From: Rubrivivax sp.
GTDB taxonomy: Bacteria > Pseudomonadota > Gammaproteobacteria > Burkholderiales > Burkholderiaceae_C
Length of the DNA: 64,000 nucleotides
NCBI GenBank assembly: GCA_022842305.1
Contig: JALHPY010000001.1
Coordinates: 96,401 to 160,400 of the forward strand
Direction of reading: 5' to 3'
Below are positions 16,779 through 25,427 of this stretch, one piece after another; positions within the stretch are counted from its first letter, which is position 1, and each line of letters begins with the position of its first letter. The translations under genes were made by a program, and so were the position numbers. The notes under the pieces were generated by a model. That model worked only from the letters and a program-made list of their open reading frames with translations, searched no databases and had not been told where the DNA came from.

Positions 16779-17809
16779 TGGCGGCAGGGGACTGGTTCGA
16801 GAACCTCACGGGGTTCAAGGAAGACGGCTACGCGGCGACGCGTGAGCGGCTGGCGGTCGAGGGCGAAGAACTCGTCTCGCGCGTAAATGGCAGGCGCATC
16901 GCCATCGGGTGGCTGGAGGTCTGCAAGCTCGAGGACCTGCGCAGGCGCGTGCCCACGGATGAAGGGCAGGCCGGCCGCACCCGCGTCAGCTGCCTGGTAG
17001 GTGACGCCCGGGCCCTGCACTCCGAGCCCGAGTTCGCGGGCGCGCTGATCCAGGTGGCCTCGCAGTTCAATCTGCTGGAGATGGTGTCGCCGAACGTGAG
17101 CCCGGAGGATGGCGTCACCCGCTACCGCGACGACCCCACCCAGGGCCCGGCCTGCGCCATCGCCGCCGGCGGCGCGACGATCTACCGCAACTACTTCGCG
17201 CCGGTCGGCGATGAGCAAGGTCAGACAGCCCGGCGGCAGATCGATGCGCTGGCGCCGCTGGGCGAGGCGCTGGCAACGTTGCTGGGCCGTCGCGTCCGAT
17301 CGTTGTGGGAGATGCGCAATGGCTATGCGCTGGCAACCCCCGACGGCCTGTCGGCGATCGGCAGCCTGCTGCGCGAGGCCTCGCCCGAGTTGCTGGACAC
17401 ACTGAGAGGGCAATTGGCCATCGGCTTGCATACGCAGGTGGAAGTGACGGACCTGCCCGCCGGTGAGAAGCGCCGGGTGTCGCAGGCCTTCTGCTCGGCA
17501 CTGCCCGTTGCCTACACTCGCATCGCGCCACCCGCCTGGGAGCCGTTTGCACGACTCGTCCTGGAGGCAGCCTATGAGGCCACGCTGCTGGCGGCTGTCC
17601 AGCAGCACCGCCAAGGCGGATCGAAGACCGTGCTGCTCACGCGCGTGGGCGGCGGCGTCTTCGGCAACAGCCCCGGCTGGGTAGACGGTGCCATCGAGCT
17701 GGCGCTCGGGCGGGTCGCACACTGCGGGCTCGATGTGCGTCTGGTCAGTTTTGGCAGCGTGAACCCGGCCATGATGGCCATTGCAGAGCGCTGGTCCGCG
17801 GCAGCCTAG
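16778..17809 (+). CDS. Macro-domain-like protein (probable ADP-ribose binding or hydrolysis)
   Basis: A 343-residue protein. Near residues 286-300 the segment LTRVGGGVFGNSPGW resembles the glycine-rich 'L-T-x-x-G-G-G-x-F-G-N' ADP-ribose loop of divergent macro domains such as Legionella MavL, followed by a helix and a strand (LDVRLVSFG). The N-terminal two thirds would supply the other strands; an Asn-rich site (SPNVSPEDG) is near residue 107. It starts inside the stop of the phosphatase gene and is followed 42 bases later by a DUF1810 gene. Assignment is by loop pattern, so an ADP-ribose function is likely but not certain. It lacks a signal peptide, so it is cytosolic. Confidence 0.6.
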   Translation: MAAGDWFENLTGFKEDGYAATRERLAVEGEELVSRVNGRRIAIGWLEVCKLEDLRRRVPTDEGQAGRTRVSCLVGDARALHSEPEFAGALIQVASQFNLLEMVSPNVSPEDGVTRYRDDPTQGPACAIAAGGATIYRNYFAPVGDEQGQTARRQIDALAPLGEALATLLGRRVRSLWEMRNGYALATPDGLSAIGSLLREASPELLDTLRGQLAIGLHTQVEVTDLPAGEKRRVSQAFCSALPVAYTRIAPPAWEPFARLVLEAAYEATLLAAVQQHRQGGSKTVLLTRVGGGVFGNSPGWVDGAIELALGRVAHCGLDVRLVSFGSVNPAMMAIAERWSAAA

Positions 17810-17851
17810 ACACGGGCGCGCGCCCATGCCGCTATGTGCCAGGAGTTGTCG

Positions 17852-18283
17852 ATGACTGCAGCGGAGCCGTTTGACCTCGACCGCTTCGTGGCAGCGCAGG
17901 CCCCTGTTTATGGCGATGCGGTGGCGGAACTCACTGCGGGCTGCAAGGCCTCACACTGGATGTGGTTCATCTTCCCGCAACTCAAGGGCCTCGGCGAAAG
18001 CGCCGTGGCCAGCCACTACGGCATCGGGTCGAAGGCCGAAGCACGCGCTTACTGGCTGCACCCGGTGCTGGGACCGCGGCTCAAGGCGTGTGCCCAACTG
18101 GTCCTGGCAGCGCGTGCCAGTGCCACGGCCAGTTCCATGTTTGGCTACCCGGACGACCTGAAGCTGTGCTCGTGCATGACGCTGTTCGCCGCAGTGGCGC
18201 CCGAGGAGCCGGTGTTCGGCCAAGTGCTCGAGCGGTTCTATGGGGGCGCGCCGGACACGAGCACCCTGGCCTTGCTCGCGTAG
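17852..18283 (+). CDS. DUF1810 family protein
   Basis: A 143-residue protein typical in length for DUF1810. Conserved family blocks are clear: FVAAQAPVYGDAVAELTAG, then HWMWFIFPQLKGLGES, YWLHPVLGPRL and SSMFGYPDDLKLCSCMTLF, ending in a helix VLERFYGG. AGGAG lies about 6 bases upstream of the ATG at 17852. The biochemical role of the family is not firmly known to me. Its place at the end of an operon with a cysteine phosphatase and a macro-domain-like protein hints at nucleotide or ADP-ribose processing, which is an inference. Confidence 0.85.
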   Translation: MTAAEPFDLDRFVAAQAPVYGDAVAELTAGCKASHWMWFIFPQLKGLGESAVASHYGIGSKAEARAYWLHPVLGPRLKACAQLVLAARASATASSMFGYPDDLKLCSCMTLFAAVAPEEPVFGQVLERFYGGAPDTSTLALLA

Positions 18284-18446
18284 CCGCTGCGGCCTGTCGA
18301 AACCGGGGCCTGCCAGTCCGCACTCGTCGCCCGGCGCTGCCGCTCGTTCCGCGATCCATGCGCTTCGTCGCAACCCGCTGGCCCCGCGGTGGGTGCCTCC
18401 CTACAGTGCACTCATCGCACATGCACGACACCACCGGGAGCCCACC

Positions 18447-18629
18447 ATGACCACCAGCACGACCCGCCGTTCCGCCGCCACCCTGACGCTGTCGGCCGTG
18501 TTCACGCTGGCCATCCTGGGCGGCATCCAGGGCCTGGCCTCGAAGCCGGTGGCCGATGCCATGCTGGCCAAGCAAGGTGGTCAGCCGCTGGTCGTTGGCA
18601 CCTCGGCGCAGGCCGGCGTCAAGAGCTGA
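18447..18629 (+). CDS. Small exported protein with N-terminal hydrophobic segment, 60 residues
   Basis: Begins MTTSTTRRSAATLTLSAVF, a basic n-region followed by a hydrophobic core (SAVFTLAILGGIQGLA) that could be a signal peptide or anchor, then a polar tail with QGGQPLVV. CGGGAG lies 5 bases upstream of the ATG. I recall short proteins of this shape as conserved unknowns in Burkholderiales. No cleavage site is clear. Confidence 0.5.
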   Translation: MTTSTTRRSAATLTLSAVFTLAILGGIQGLASKPVADAMLAKQGGQPLVVGTSAQAGVKS

Positions 18630-18803
18630 CGCCACCACGGGTCGAGGCCCTTGACCGGGCTTGCCAGCCCTCGGGCACCGCAAGGGGCGTCCCACACCGC
18701 GCTGCACATCGGCAGCGACTTCACTCAGTGGATGGATGCCCTCGCCTCGCAGGGGTGGCAGTCTTGCATCAACTCAGCAGGGAACTACCGCGAAGGATTC
18801 GAC

Positions 18804-18926
18804 ATGCCACGGACTTCTGCGCAAGCTCCATTCGATCTGCCTCCCGCGCTGCGCAGCCCTGTCACCCTCTATGCTGCTGCGGTTGTCGCAGCAAGCGTGG
18901 TCTTCTCCCTCACGCAGCTGATCTGA
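18804..18926 (+). CDS. Small single-pass membrane protein, 40 residues
   Basis: AAGGA six bases upstream of the ATG at 18804. The product has a polar N-terminus and one hydrophobic helix (VTLYAAAVVAASVVFSLTQL) at the C-terminus. The frame is open upstream to 18651, but only this start has a ribosome binding site. Unknown function. Confidence 0.4.
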   Translation: MPRTSAQAPFDLPPALRSPVTLYAAAVVAASVVFSLTQLI

Positions 18927-19127
18927 CTCATCAGCTACGTCGGGCCTGGAGACCGTCATCCAGGAGATGGCGCCAAACAGGCTTCGACGCTGCCTTGGCT
19001 GGAATCGCGGGACCCGGCAGGCGGGGTCGATCCGACTCCGCTTGCGCGTCCTGGGCGCGCGAAGGCGCAGGTCCGGTCAATGTGAACCGGTCAGCCCTGC
19101 GTCCCCCCCCACTGAAATCTGTCAGGC

Positions 19128-19523
19128 TCAAGCCGCAGGCTTTGCCAGCAGATCCTCGGGCTTCTTCCCGGAAGCCAGCGCTGCAGTGAACCAGCGGGGA
19201 CGCTTGCCGATGCCGCCCCAGGTGTTGCCCTGGTCGTCCTTGAACTTGACCACCTTTTCGGTGGACTTCGTTGAGCCCTTCTTGACAGCCCGCTTGCCCA
19301 CCTTCTTGGCGCCGGCAGCGGCCTTCTCCTTGAAGGGCAGCCCAGGCTTCTCGCCAAACCCGAGGTCTTCGGCGGTCAGGCCGTAATGCGCGATGGCCTC
19401 CTTGGCTTTCGCGATCACGTCGCCCACTTCCTTCTGGCGCAGCGCGGTGGCCTGCGCTTCAAGGGCCTTGATTTGCGCACTGATCGACGCGTACGACGTT
19501 CCGAATGCCTTTTGGGTTGCCAT
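19128..19523 (-). CDS. H-NS family DNA-binding protein
   Basis: A 131-residue nucleoid-associated protein. The N-terminal helix (about 10-50) is the coiled-coil oligomerisation segment, followed by a Lys/Ala-rich linker (about 65-90) and the C-terminal AT-hook-like DNA-binding domain with DDQGNTWGGIGKRPRWF. Proteins of this form silence AT-rich, often acquired, genes in Burkholderiales. The Lys-rich, longer linker is normal for the order. It stands alone, with no operon partner; given the accessory character of the surroundings it may be an island-borne silencer. Confidence 0.92.
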   Translation of the reverse strand: MATQKAFGTSYASISAQIKALEAQATALRQKEVGDVIAKAKEAIAHYGLTAEDLGFGEKPGLPFKEKAAAGAKKVGKRAVKKGSTKSTEKVVKFKDDQGNTWGGIGKRPRWFTAALASGKKPEDLLAKPAA

Positions 19524-19858
19524 TAGGTTGCCAGTCTGCAGTTTTATGAAGACCCGAGCATACTGCTGCGCTCATCAGCGATGCCGTTTATCGCTGACGC
19601 AGATGCCAGGAGTTACACGCAATCTGGATTTGGGCATTCTGCTGGGCTAATCACACCTTCATGCGTCATTGCGAGAGCGTTTGGTAAGTCAAACGGAAAG
19701 CCCGGTTCGCGACAGCAAAGCTCGGCCTGCAGGAACGCGGACGCCAGTCTTGTCAGATGCAGGTTGCAGCCGCATCAGCGCGCCCATCCAGGAGACGCCA
19801 TCTCGCGCAGGTGGCCCAACGGCCGCCGCAAGCTCACTCCCTGAGCCCCTTGCGGCTC
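19524..19858. other. Upstream region of the H-NS gene; no other gene seen
   Basis: About 335 bases, with locally lower GC near 19530-19690, as expected for a promoter region of an H-NS gene. No protein-like frame. Confidence 0.4.
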
Positions 19859-20116
19859 ATGCTTCCTTGGATGCATTCGTACTTCAGCCCTTGGCAGGAA
19901 TCGCACCCGTGCTGGCACTGCACGTACTTCGTGGCGATGGTGTATGGCGGCACTGCGGCCTGGTGCAGCCTGTCCGGTGGTCCACGGGTGAGGTCGGCGC
20001 CCGCCAACGGTTGCAGCGCCTGGCAGCGTGAAACAGGCGCCGATGACGAGTCCGGGCCTCCGCCGGTACGATGCCCGGATGGACCAAGCCAGCCGCATCG
20101 CCCAGCAGGCCGTTGA
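19859..20116 (+). CDS. Small Cys-rich conserved protein
   Basis: An 85-residue frame from the ATG at 19859. The core PWQESHPCWHCTYFVAM then GGTAAWCSLSG then RVRSAPANGCSAWQRE has four Cys in a CxxC-x(14)-C-x(14)-C layout, a likely zinc or redox site, and resembles a small unknown family I recall from Burkholderiales, which ends near the GADDE sequence. The last 20 residues overlap the next gene in another frame. No strong ribosome binding site. Confidence 0.45.
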   Translation: MLPWMHSYFSPWQESHPCWHCTYFVAMVYGGTAAWCSLSGGPRVRSAPANGCSAWQRETGADDESGPPPVRCPDGPSQPHRPAGR

Positions 20117-20414
20117 TCTGCGCCGCACCCATGGGAAGGCGCCCGCGCTGGACGTGCTGGACCTTGTCTTTCAGGGTGTACCGCCAGGTGCGGCCAGCTT
20201 CCCGGATCCAGAGACGCCTGACGATCCTCTGGCCGGCCCGCGCTCCCCGTTCGGCCAGATCATCGCCGAGGCCTTCGACCGCGGGATGCTGCCCGAGGAC
20301 TGGATGACCATGACCGCGCCACGCGCCGACCCGCGGATGGTGGTTGCGCTGATGGGCATCTGGTGCACCTACGTGCTGCCGCGTTTTCGGGCCAGGTTCA
20401 GCGTCGGGCAGTAG
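20079..20414 (+). CDS. Conserved unknown protein, 111 residues
   Basis: From the ATG at 20079 (MDQASRIAQQAVDLRRTHG); starts at 20028 or 20043 are possible. The N-terminal helix is followed by a Pro-rich loop and a helical C-terminus (FGQIIAEAFDRGMLPEDW; MVVALMGIWCTYVLP). No catalytic motif. Its stop is only a few bases before the exported HNH gene, so the two may be co-transcribed. Confidence 0.5.
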   Translation: MDQASRIAQQAVDLRRTHGKAPALDVLDLVFQGVPPGAASFPDPETPDDPLAGPRSPFGQIIAEAFDRGMLPEDWMTMTAPRADPRMVVALMGIWCTYVLPRFRARFSVGQ

Positions 20415-20417
20415 AGC

Positions 20418-20708
20418 GTGCCTTTCCCGCAGCGAGTGATCCTCGCCGTGGTGGCGGCAATCTTGTCCACCATGCCAGTGCAGGCCGGCGAGCGGTCGCG
20501 GCAGGTCCGCGCGGAGTTCCAGCGCCTCAACCCGTGTCCAAGCACCGGCCAGTCGCGCGGCCCATGCCCTGGCTGGCAGGTCGACCACAGGGATGCGCTC
20601 ATATGCGGCGGGCGGGACGAACTGAGCAATCTTCAATGGTTGACGGTCGAGGCCCACAAGGAGAAGACCAGGGTCGAAGTGAAGCTTTGCCGGCCGAGAT
20701 CCAGGTAG
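20418..20708 (+). CDS. Exported HNH-type endonuclease-like protein
   Basis: A 96-residue protein with a signal peptide (MPFPQRVILAVVAAILSTM then VQAGE) and an HNH-like core: CPSTGQSRGPCPGWQVDHRD (candidate metal site and catalytic DH), GGRDELSNLQWLT and AHKEKTRVE. The arrangement D-H ... S-N-L-x-W-L ... H-K-x-K is the beta-beta-alpha-metal fold of small periplasmic HNH nucleases. It starts with GTG at 20418, four bases after the previous stop. Possible role: periplasmic DNA degradation. Confidence 0.7.
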   Translation: MPFPQRVILAVVAAILSTMPVQAGERSRQVRAEFQRLNPCPSTGQSRGPCPGWQVDHRDALICGGRDELSNLQWLTVEAHKEKTRVEVKLCRPRSR

Positions 20709-20823
20709 GGCAGCCTCCACTCTGCAGACGCTGCAGGCCAGGATCTCGGCCAGCCCCGACGCACGTGCAGAGCGTCACGCAGCTTGACCACACGAAGCAC
20801 TCCCATAGGCCGAAACTGGCGGG

Positions 20824-21027
20824 ATGCAAGTCATTGACCTCTACCGCTGGCGCGTCACCGATCGGGTGAGCGGCCGCCGCTACGTGACCCGCTACCCGAT
20901 GAGCGAAGCCAACGCCAAGGACCTCGACCCGGCAGCCGAGCGCATCGAGAGCACGCATGAGTGCATGGAAGTGCATCGGGCGGTGCTGCCGCCCGGCGCG
21001 GAGCGCTTCCAGCCGACGCGACAGTAG
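20824..21027 (+). CDS. Small conserved unknown protein, 67 residues
   Basis: MQVIDLYRWRVTDRVSGRRYVTRYPMSEANAKDLDP forms two beta strands and a helix; the pattern 'YRWRVTD...GRRYVTR...MTE' is one I recall from short Burkholderiales proteins of unknown function. Stands alone with no clear ribosome binding site. Confidence 0.5.
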   Translation: MQVIDLYRWRVTDRVSGRRYVTRYPMSEANAKDLDPAAERIESTHECMEVHRAVLPPGAERFQPTRQ

Positions 21028-21773
21028 GCGGCCCCCCGATTGCAGCGGCCAGGTCGGCTCCCCGATACCACGTCTGCTGCAATGCACTCCAGGCAGGGGC
21101 GAAGCTCACTGCCTGCCGCGGCCCGACGCCCCCCGACGGGCCACGCGACCACCAGGGTGTTGGCTCAACTCCGGCATGCGCCGCCAGTGCCGCATCTCTG
21201 GAGTGAACCCCGAGGTTGGTCAGGCGTGAGTCGGTTGGACTATGCAGGCTGGACCTTCAAATGGAGAAGGCCCGTGTCTTCACGATGTGCCTACCGCAGT
21301 CACCCGGCGCAGGTGTCAACGGTGCTCATGACACTGCCGACCTATGCCATGTCAAAGCCGAAAACCGCCGCCGCGTCCTCGCCGCCGGATAGGCGCGACT
21401 CCTGAGCACCGCTGACAGCCAACGACCCACGTCGCGCTTCGCTGCAGCCCTGGCGGTCGCGGCCCGAATATCGGCTCGACACCGCATCGAGTGTTCGAAA
21501 GCTATCGCCTCAGACGGCCGCTGTACTCCAAGGCCCGGTACTGATCGAGCTGCGGTCACTGACCGCCCACGAACGCCCAGCAATGGCAGTTCGGGGCGCT
21601 CTTTCTTGATAGTCTTGCTGGATGAGACGGCGCTGAGGGCATCCGCGCCCAACGCGCGTGCTGCGCAGCGCTCATGCCCATCCCGACAGCCGATCGCTGG
21701 CCGCGAGGGACCTGTACCTTTTCTGGTCAGTTAACGACACCGACACTCGCTAGAACTGCCAGAGGCCCACCGC
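21028..21773. other. No gene recognised
   Basis: About 745 bases. Frames on both strands lack protein character. The sequence before 21774 should hold the promoter of the oligopeptidase gene. Confidence 0.4.
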
Positions 21774-23575
21774 ATGCCATCGCTCCCGTCACGCTCCAAG
21801 GTCCCCGTCGAGACCACCTGGGACCTGCGTGACTTGTTCCCCGACGAAGCCACCTGGGAGGCCGAGTTCGCGGGCGTCGACGCAGCCCGTCAGGCGCTCG
21901 CCGCCTACGAAGGCCGGCTCGGCAGCGACGCGGCGACGCTGCTGGCCTGCCTGACGGACGTCGAGACCCTCGGCGCGAGGCTGATGCGCGTCAGCACCTT
22001 CGCCTACCTGCGCAACGCCGTGGACGCCACGCACCCGCCCCACCAGGCGGCAGTGGCCCGGGTCGCGGCGCTGCAGGCTCGGGTCGACGCGGCGACGAGC
22101 TTCGTTGATTCGGAGATCCTTGCGCTGCCGGACGGCGTGATGCAGCGCATGCGCGCGACGGAGCCGGGCCTGCCCGCGTTCGACGTGCTGCTCGACGACC
22201 TGCTTGCGCTGAGACCGCACCGGCTGTCGGCCGAGACCGAGCGTACGCTCGCCGCTCTGGGCGAGGTGCTGGACGCGCCGTACATGGTCTACGGCCGGTG
22301 CAAGTTCGGCGACATGCGTTTCGAGCCCTTCACCGACGCTGCCGGCACGGTGCACGCGAACTCATTCAACGCCTTCGAGTCGCGCTTCGAGATGCACAGC
22401 GATGCCAGCATACGCCGCGGTGCCTGGGCTTCATTCACCACCGGGCTGCGCGCCCACCACCACACCAGCGCCGCGACCTTCGCCACCGAGGTCAGCAAGA
22501 ACGTCGCGCTGGCGCGCTTGCGGGGCTACGCCAGCACCGAGGCCTTGCTGCTACAGCCCCACAAGGTCCCGCACACGCTGTACCGAGACATCCTCGACGT
22601 CATCCAGACCGAACTGCGCCTCGCATGCAGCGCTACGCGCGCCTGCGCCAGCGCGTACTGGCGCTCGGCCGGCTGATGTACTGCGACCTCAAGGCGCCAC
22701 TGGATCCCGAGTTCAACCCGCCGATGCCCTGGGACGAAAGCTGCCGGTTGGTGCTTGAGGCGCTGGAGCCGCTCGGGCCTGAGTACCTGGACTTCGTGCG
22801 GCGCGCGCTGACACAGCGCTGGGTCGACCGCGCCGACAACGTCGGCAAGTCCTCGGGCGCGTTTTGCGCGTCGCCCTACGGCGTGCACCCGTACATTCTG
22901 ATCACCTGGTCGGACACGATGCGCAACGTGTTCACGTTGGCACACGAGCTGGGCCACGGCGGGCACTTCGCGCTGGCGATGAAGCACCAGCGCTTCGCCA
23001 ACATGCGCCCGGCGATGCCCTTCATCGAGGCGCCGTCGATCATGAACGAGATGCTGCTGGCGCAGCACATCCTGGCCCGCAGCCAGGAGCGGCGGCTGCG
23101 GCGCTCCGTCATCATGCAAGTGCTGGGCACGTACCACCACAACTTCGTGACCCACCTGCTCGAGGCCGAACTGCAGCGGCGGGTCTTTGCACTGGCCGAG
23201 CAGGGCGACTCGATCACCGCGACGGTGCTCGACGACTGCCAGGGCCGCATCCTCGAGCGCTTCTGGGGCGACACGCTGGAGCTGGACGACGGCGCTCGCA
23301 TGACCTGGATGCGCCAGCCGCACTACTACATGGGCCTGTACCCTTACACCTACTCCGTGGGCCTAGTCGCGTCGACGGCGCTCGCGCTGCGCGTGCAGCA
23401 GGAAGGTCCATCTGCGCTGCAGCGCTGGCTGGAGGTGCTGAAGGCAGGCGGCACACGCATGCCGCTGGACCTGCTGCAATGGGCGGGCGTCGACATGACG
23501 TCGCCACAGCCCATCCGCGACGCTGTGGCCTATGTCGGCCGGCTGATCGACGAGCTCGAGGCCTCGTTCGACTAG
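21774..23575 (+). pseudogene. M3-family oligoendopeptidase (PepF-like) broken by a one-base deletion
   Basis: The N-terminal half is in one frame (from MPSLPSRSKVPVETTWDLRDLF) up to TLYRDILDVIQTEL, and the C-terminal half continues in the next frame from PRMQRYARLRQRVL through HELGHGGHFAL, the HExxH zinc site, to LIDELEASFD. At 22611-22624 the sequence GAACTGCGCCTCGC would need one more G after CTG to stay in frame. Restored, the product is about 600 residues, the normal PepF length, with the HELGH and a downstream Glu (EAPSIMNE) intact. PepF-type enzymes hydrolyse short peptides in the cytosol. The rest of the gene is undamaged, so this is a very recent mutation or a sequencing error. Confidence 0.88.
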
Positions 23576-23655
23576 CGCCTCCGTCTTGGATGTCCGTCGA
23601 CGCTGTCCTACTGGCAGAAGTTTGAACGCAAAGCCAAGGCTCGACCCTGACGAAC

Positions 23656-23994
23656 TCAGGTATCCGCTGGGAGATGTCGCCCAACCTTGGCTTGAAGCAG
23701 GGCCACGAGCTCTGGCTGCATGAAGGTGTAGTTGTCGGCGATGCCAAGGCACACCACGCGCTTGTTGTTCAACTGGCTGCGGAATCGCTCTGACAGCTTG
23801 CGCTGATGCTGCTTTTCCATCGCGAAGATGAGGTCGGCCCACTCGACCAATTCAGGCGTCAGCGGAGTTTCGGCGCCTCGGTTCGTGCCAGCCGAGGTGC
23901 ACTCGATGCCGGGCCAGTTCGCGAAGACCTGTTCGGCCGTCGGGCTGCGCAGCTTGTTCTGGCTGCAGATGAACAGCACGTGTACCTGGGCCAT
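23656..23994 (-). CDS. Low-molecular-weight protein-tyrosine-phosphatase-like protein
   Basis: A 112-residue protein, shorter than the usual 150. FICSQNKLRSPTAE near the N-terminus is the C-x5-R-S loop (Cys10, Arg16) of the LMW phosphatase/arsenate reductase fold, and DLIFAMEKQHQRKL is the typical following strand and helix. The family's C-terminal DP loop with the general acid is not evident in IADNYTFMQPEL, so the mechanism may differ. Convergent with the oligopeptidase gene. Confidence 0.8.
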   Translation of the reverse strand: MAQVHVLFICSQNKLRSPTAEQVFANWPGIECTSAGTNRGAETPLTPELVEWADLIFAMEKQHQRKLSERFRSQLNNKRVVCLGIADNYTFMQPELVALLQAKVGRHLPADT

Positions 23995-24397
23995 AGGTTC
24001 ACTTTAGCGCCAGCACCGACTCCGACACAACAGCGACAGCAATGAAGCCTCCGACCCGCTGGCTGCTGCTGGATGCTTGAACGCGGCCACCCACCCGCTG
24101 ATGAACCGCATGCACAGGCCGCACCCGAAGCGGCCCGTGAACATGCAGGACGAACGCAGCGACGTCCCCTTGAACGGGCCGACGTCGACGCCTGGCTGTC
24201 GGCGCCTGTCGAGCAGGCTTCGGCCCTGGTTTGCTTGGCGCCCGTCGAACTGGTTGAGGGCGCCCCCGCAGTGGCTTGACGGTCCTCCGCAAGAGAACAG
24301 GTGGCGCCTGAGACCCAGGCGACTGTTGCCGTCGACGGCAGAAGGTTGGAGCAGTGGCCGGTCAACCGAAGAGCGCCCAGCAGTACGATACCTGCGC
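23995..24397. other. No gene recognised
   Basis: About 400 bases between two divergent genes; probably holds both promoters. Long frames here have strongly Arg/Pro-biased translations typical of non-coding GC-rich DNA. Confidence 0.4.
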
Positions 24398-24670
24398 ATG
24401 AGCGAATTGGATCCGTTGCCCGAGATTCGACTGGGTTGCTACCGCCACTACAAGGGCGGCGAGTATGAAGTCATCGGCGTAGCTCGACACAGCGAGACGT
24501 TGGAGCCACTGGTTGTGTACCGGCCGCTTTACAACGAGACCGGGTGGTGGATTCGGCCGTACAGCATGTTCTTCGGCCTCGTTGAAGTCGACGGTCGGAA
24601 CCAACCGAGATTCGCGTTCCTCACGGAGTCGGTGGTCAAGCCAGGGCGAGTTCCGCACCAAGATCCGTAA
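24398..24670 (+). CDS. DUF1653 protein
   Basis: A 90-residue protein with the short DUF1653 beta fold: LPEIRLGCYRHYKGGEYEV, VARHSETLEPLVVYRPLY and GWWIRPYSMFFG. The family (about 65-75 residues) is of unknown function. The ATG at 24398 gives the normal N-terminus; the frame continues upstream without family similarity. Confidence 0.85.
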   Translation: MSELDPLPEIRLGCYRHYKGGEYEVIGVARHSETLEPLVVYRPLYNETGWWIRPYSMFFGLVEVDGRNQPRFAFLTESVVKPGRVPHQDP

Positions 24671-24712
24671 ACGAAAGGCAGGCGATTGGGCTTGGCCTGC
24701 TGCAGCCCCTGA

Positions 24713-25009
24713 AGCAGGCAGCCCGGGCGGAGCCCGCTTGAGACTGCGTGCAGACGGTCAGGATGCGCAGGCCAATGGCTGCGGGCGCCGATACCTGACT
24801 TTGGCCGGCTCGCCGGGCGGCGGACCGCTGTACCTCGGAACTTGCCCTTCGGCGGCTGGGCGGACGGGCAGGTCAACCATCTGGTGGCGATGCCCGGCCA
24901 ACGACTGCTCCCGCTGCCGGCGAACTGGGACTTCCGACCCATCAGCGACATCGATCTCTTTGAATTCGTCGCCTTAAAGCTGCCGGTAAGGCCAGAGCGA
25001 CAGGCCTGA
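24713..25009 (+). pseudogene. Unrecognised protein-coding remnant, start missing
   Basis: An open frame of 98 codons after a TGA at 24710 with no good start codon. The C-terminal 57 residues read clearly like protein: NLPFGGWADGQVNHLVAMPG then QRLLPLPANWDFRPI then DIDLFEFVALKLPVRPE. The upstream part (GQWLRAPIPDFGRLAGRRTA) is weaker. A true start may have been lost to a frameshift, or GTG/TTG starts near 24840-24880 may be used. I do not recognise the family. Confidence 0.35.
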
Positions 25010-25274
25010 TGCAATGCCTCGCGCATCTACCGTGTCCCGTCTATGGGAGGCAGATGCGCTGGGGCACTTCCCTCTTCCTGAGTCATCCCCTGCAGGTCGA
25101 CCATACCGGCAGCCGACTCACTTCGATGCGAGGGCGAGGGTCGCGACACTTGAACTTCTCCAACCACATGTGGCATCGTTGTACATATCAGCCTAAATCC
25201 GGCAGTTCCCCACCCCTGATCGATTGCAGAGCCAGCACTGGCGCAGGTTTGGCCGGTGTTGGCACACTCACCCG

Positions 25275-25427
25275 ATGGGTGAGGCAAGACGCAAGGCGCT
25301 GGCGGCGCGCCGAAGGGCTGGCGATGAGCCCGCCGAGCCGCAGGTCGTGGACACCCTGGGCGGGCACGGCAAGGCCGGCCTCGCCTGCCAGATCTCTGCC
25401 ACGCAGACTCCTAGTGTCGCGAGTTAG
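25275..25427 (+). pseudogene. Short frame truncated by the IS630 insertion
   Basis: MGEARRKALAARRRAGDEPA begins a frame that runs into the left end of the IS630 element at 25412 and stops 15 bases inside it. Reading across the restored target site adds about ten residues before a stop, so only the 5' part of whatever was here remains. Weak evidence that it was ever a gene. Confidence 0.25.

Noticed and set aside
22298..22615. In-frame upstream part of the second oligopeptidase frame
   Set aside because: Out of frame with the true N-terminal half; only the part after 22616 is family-like.
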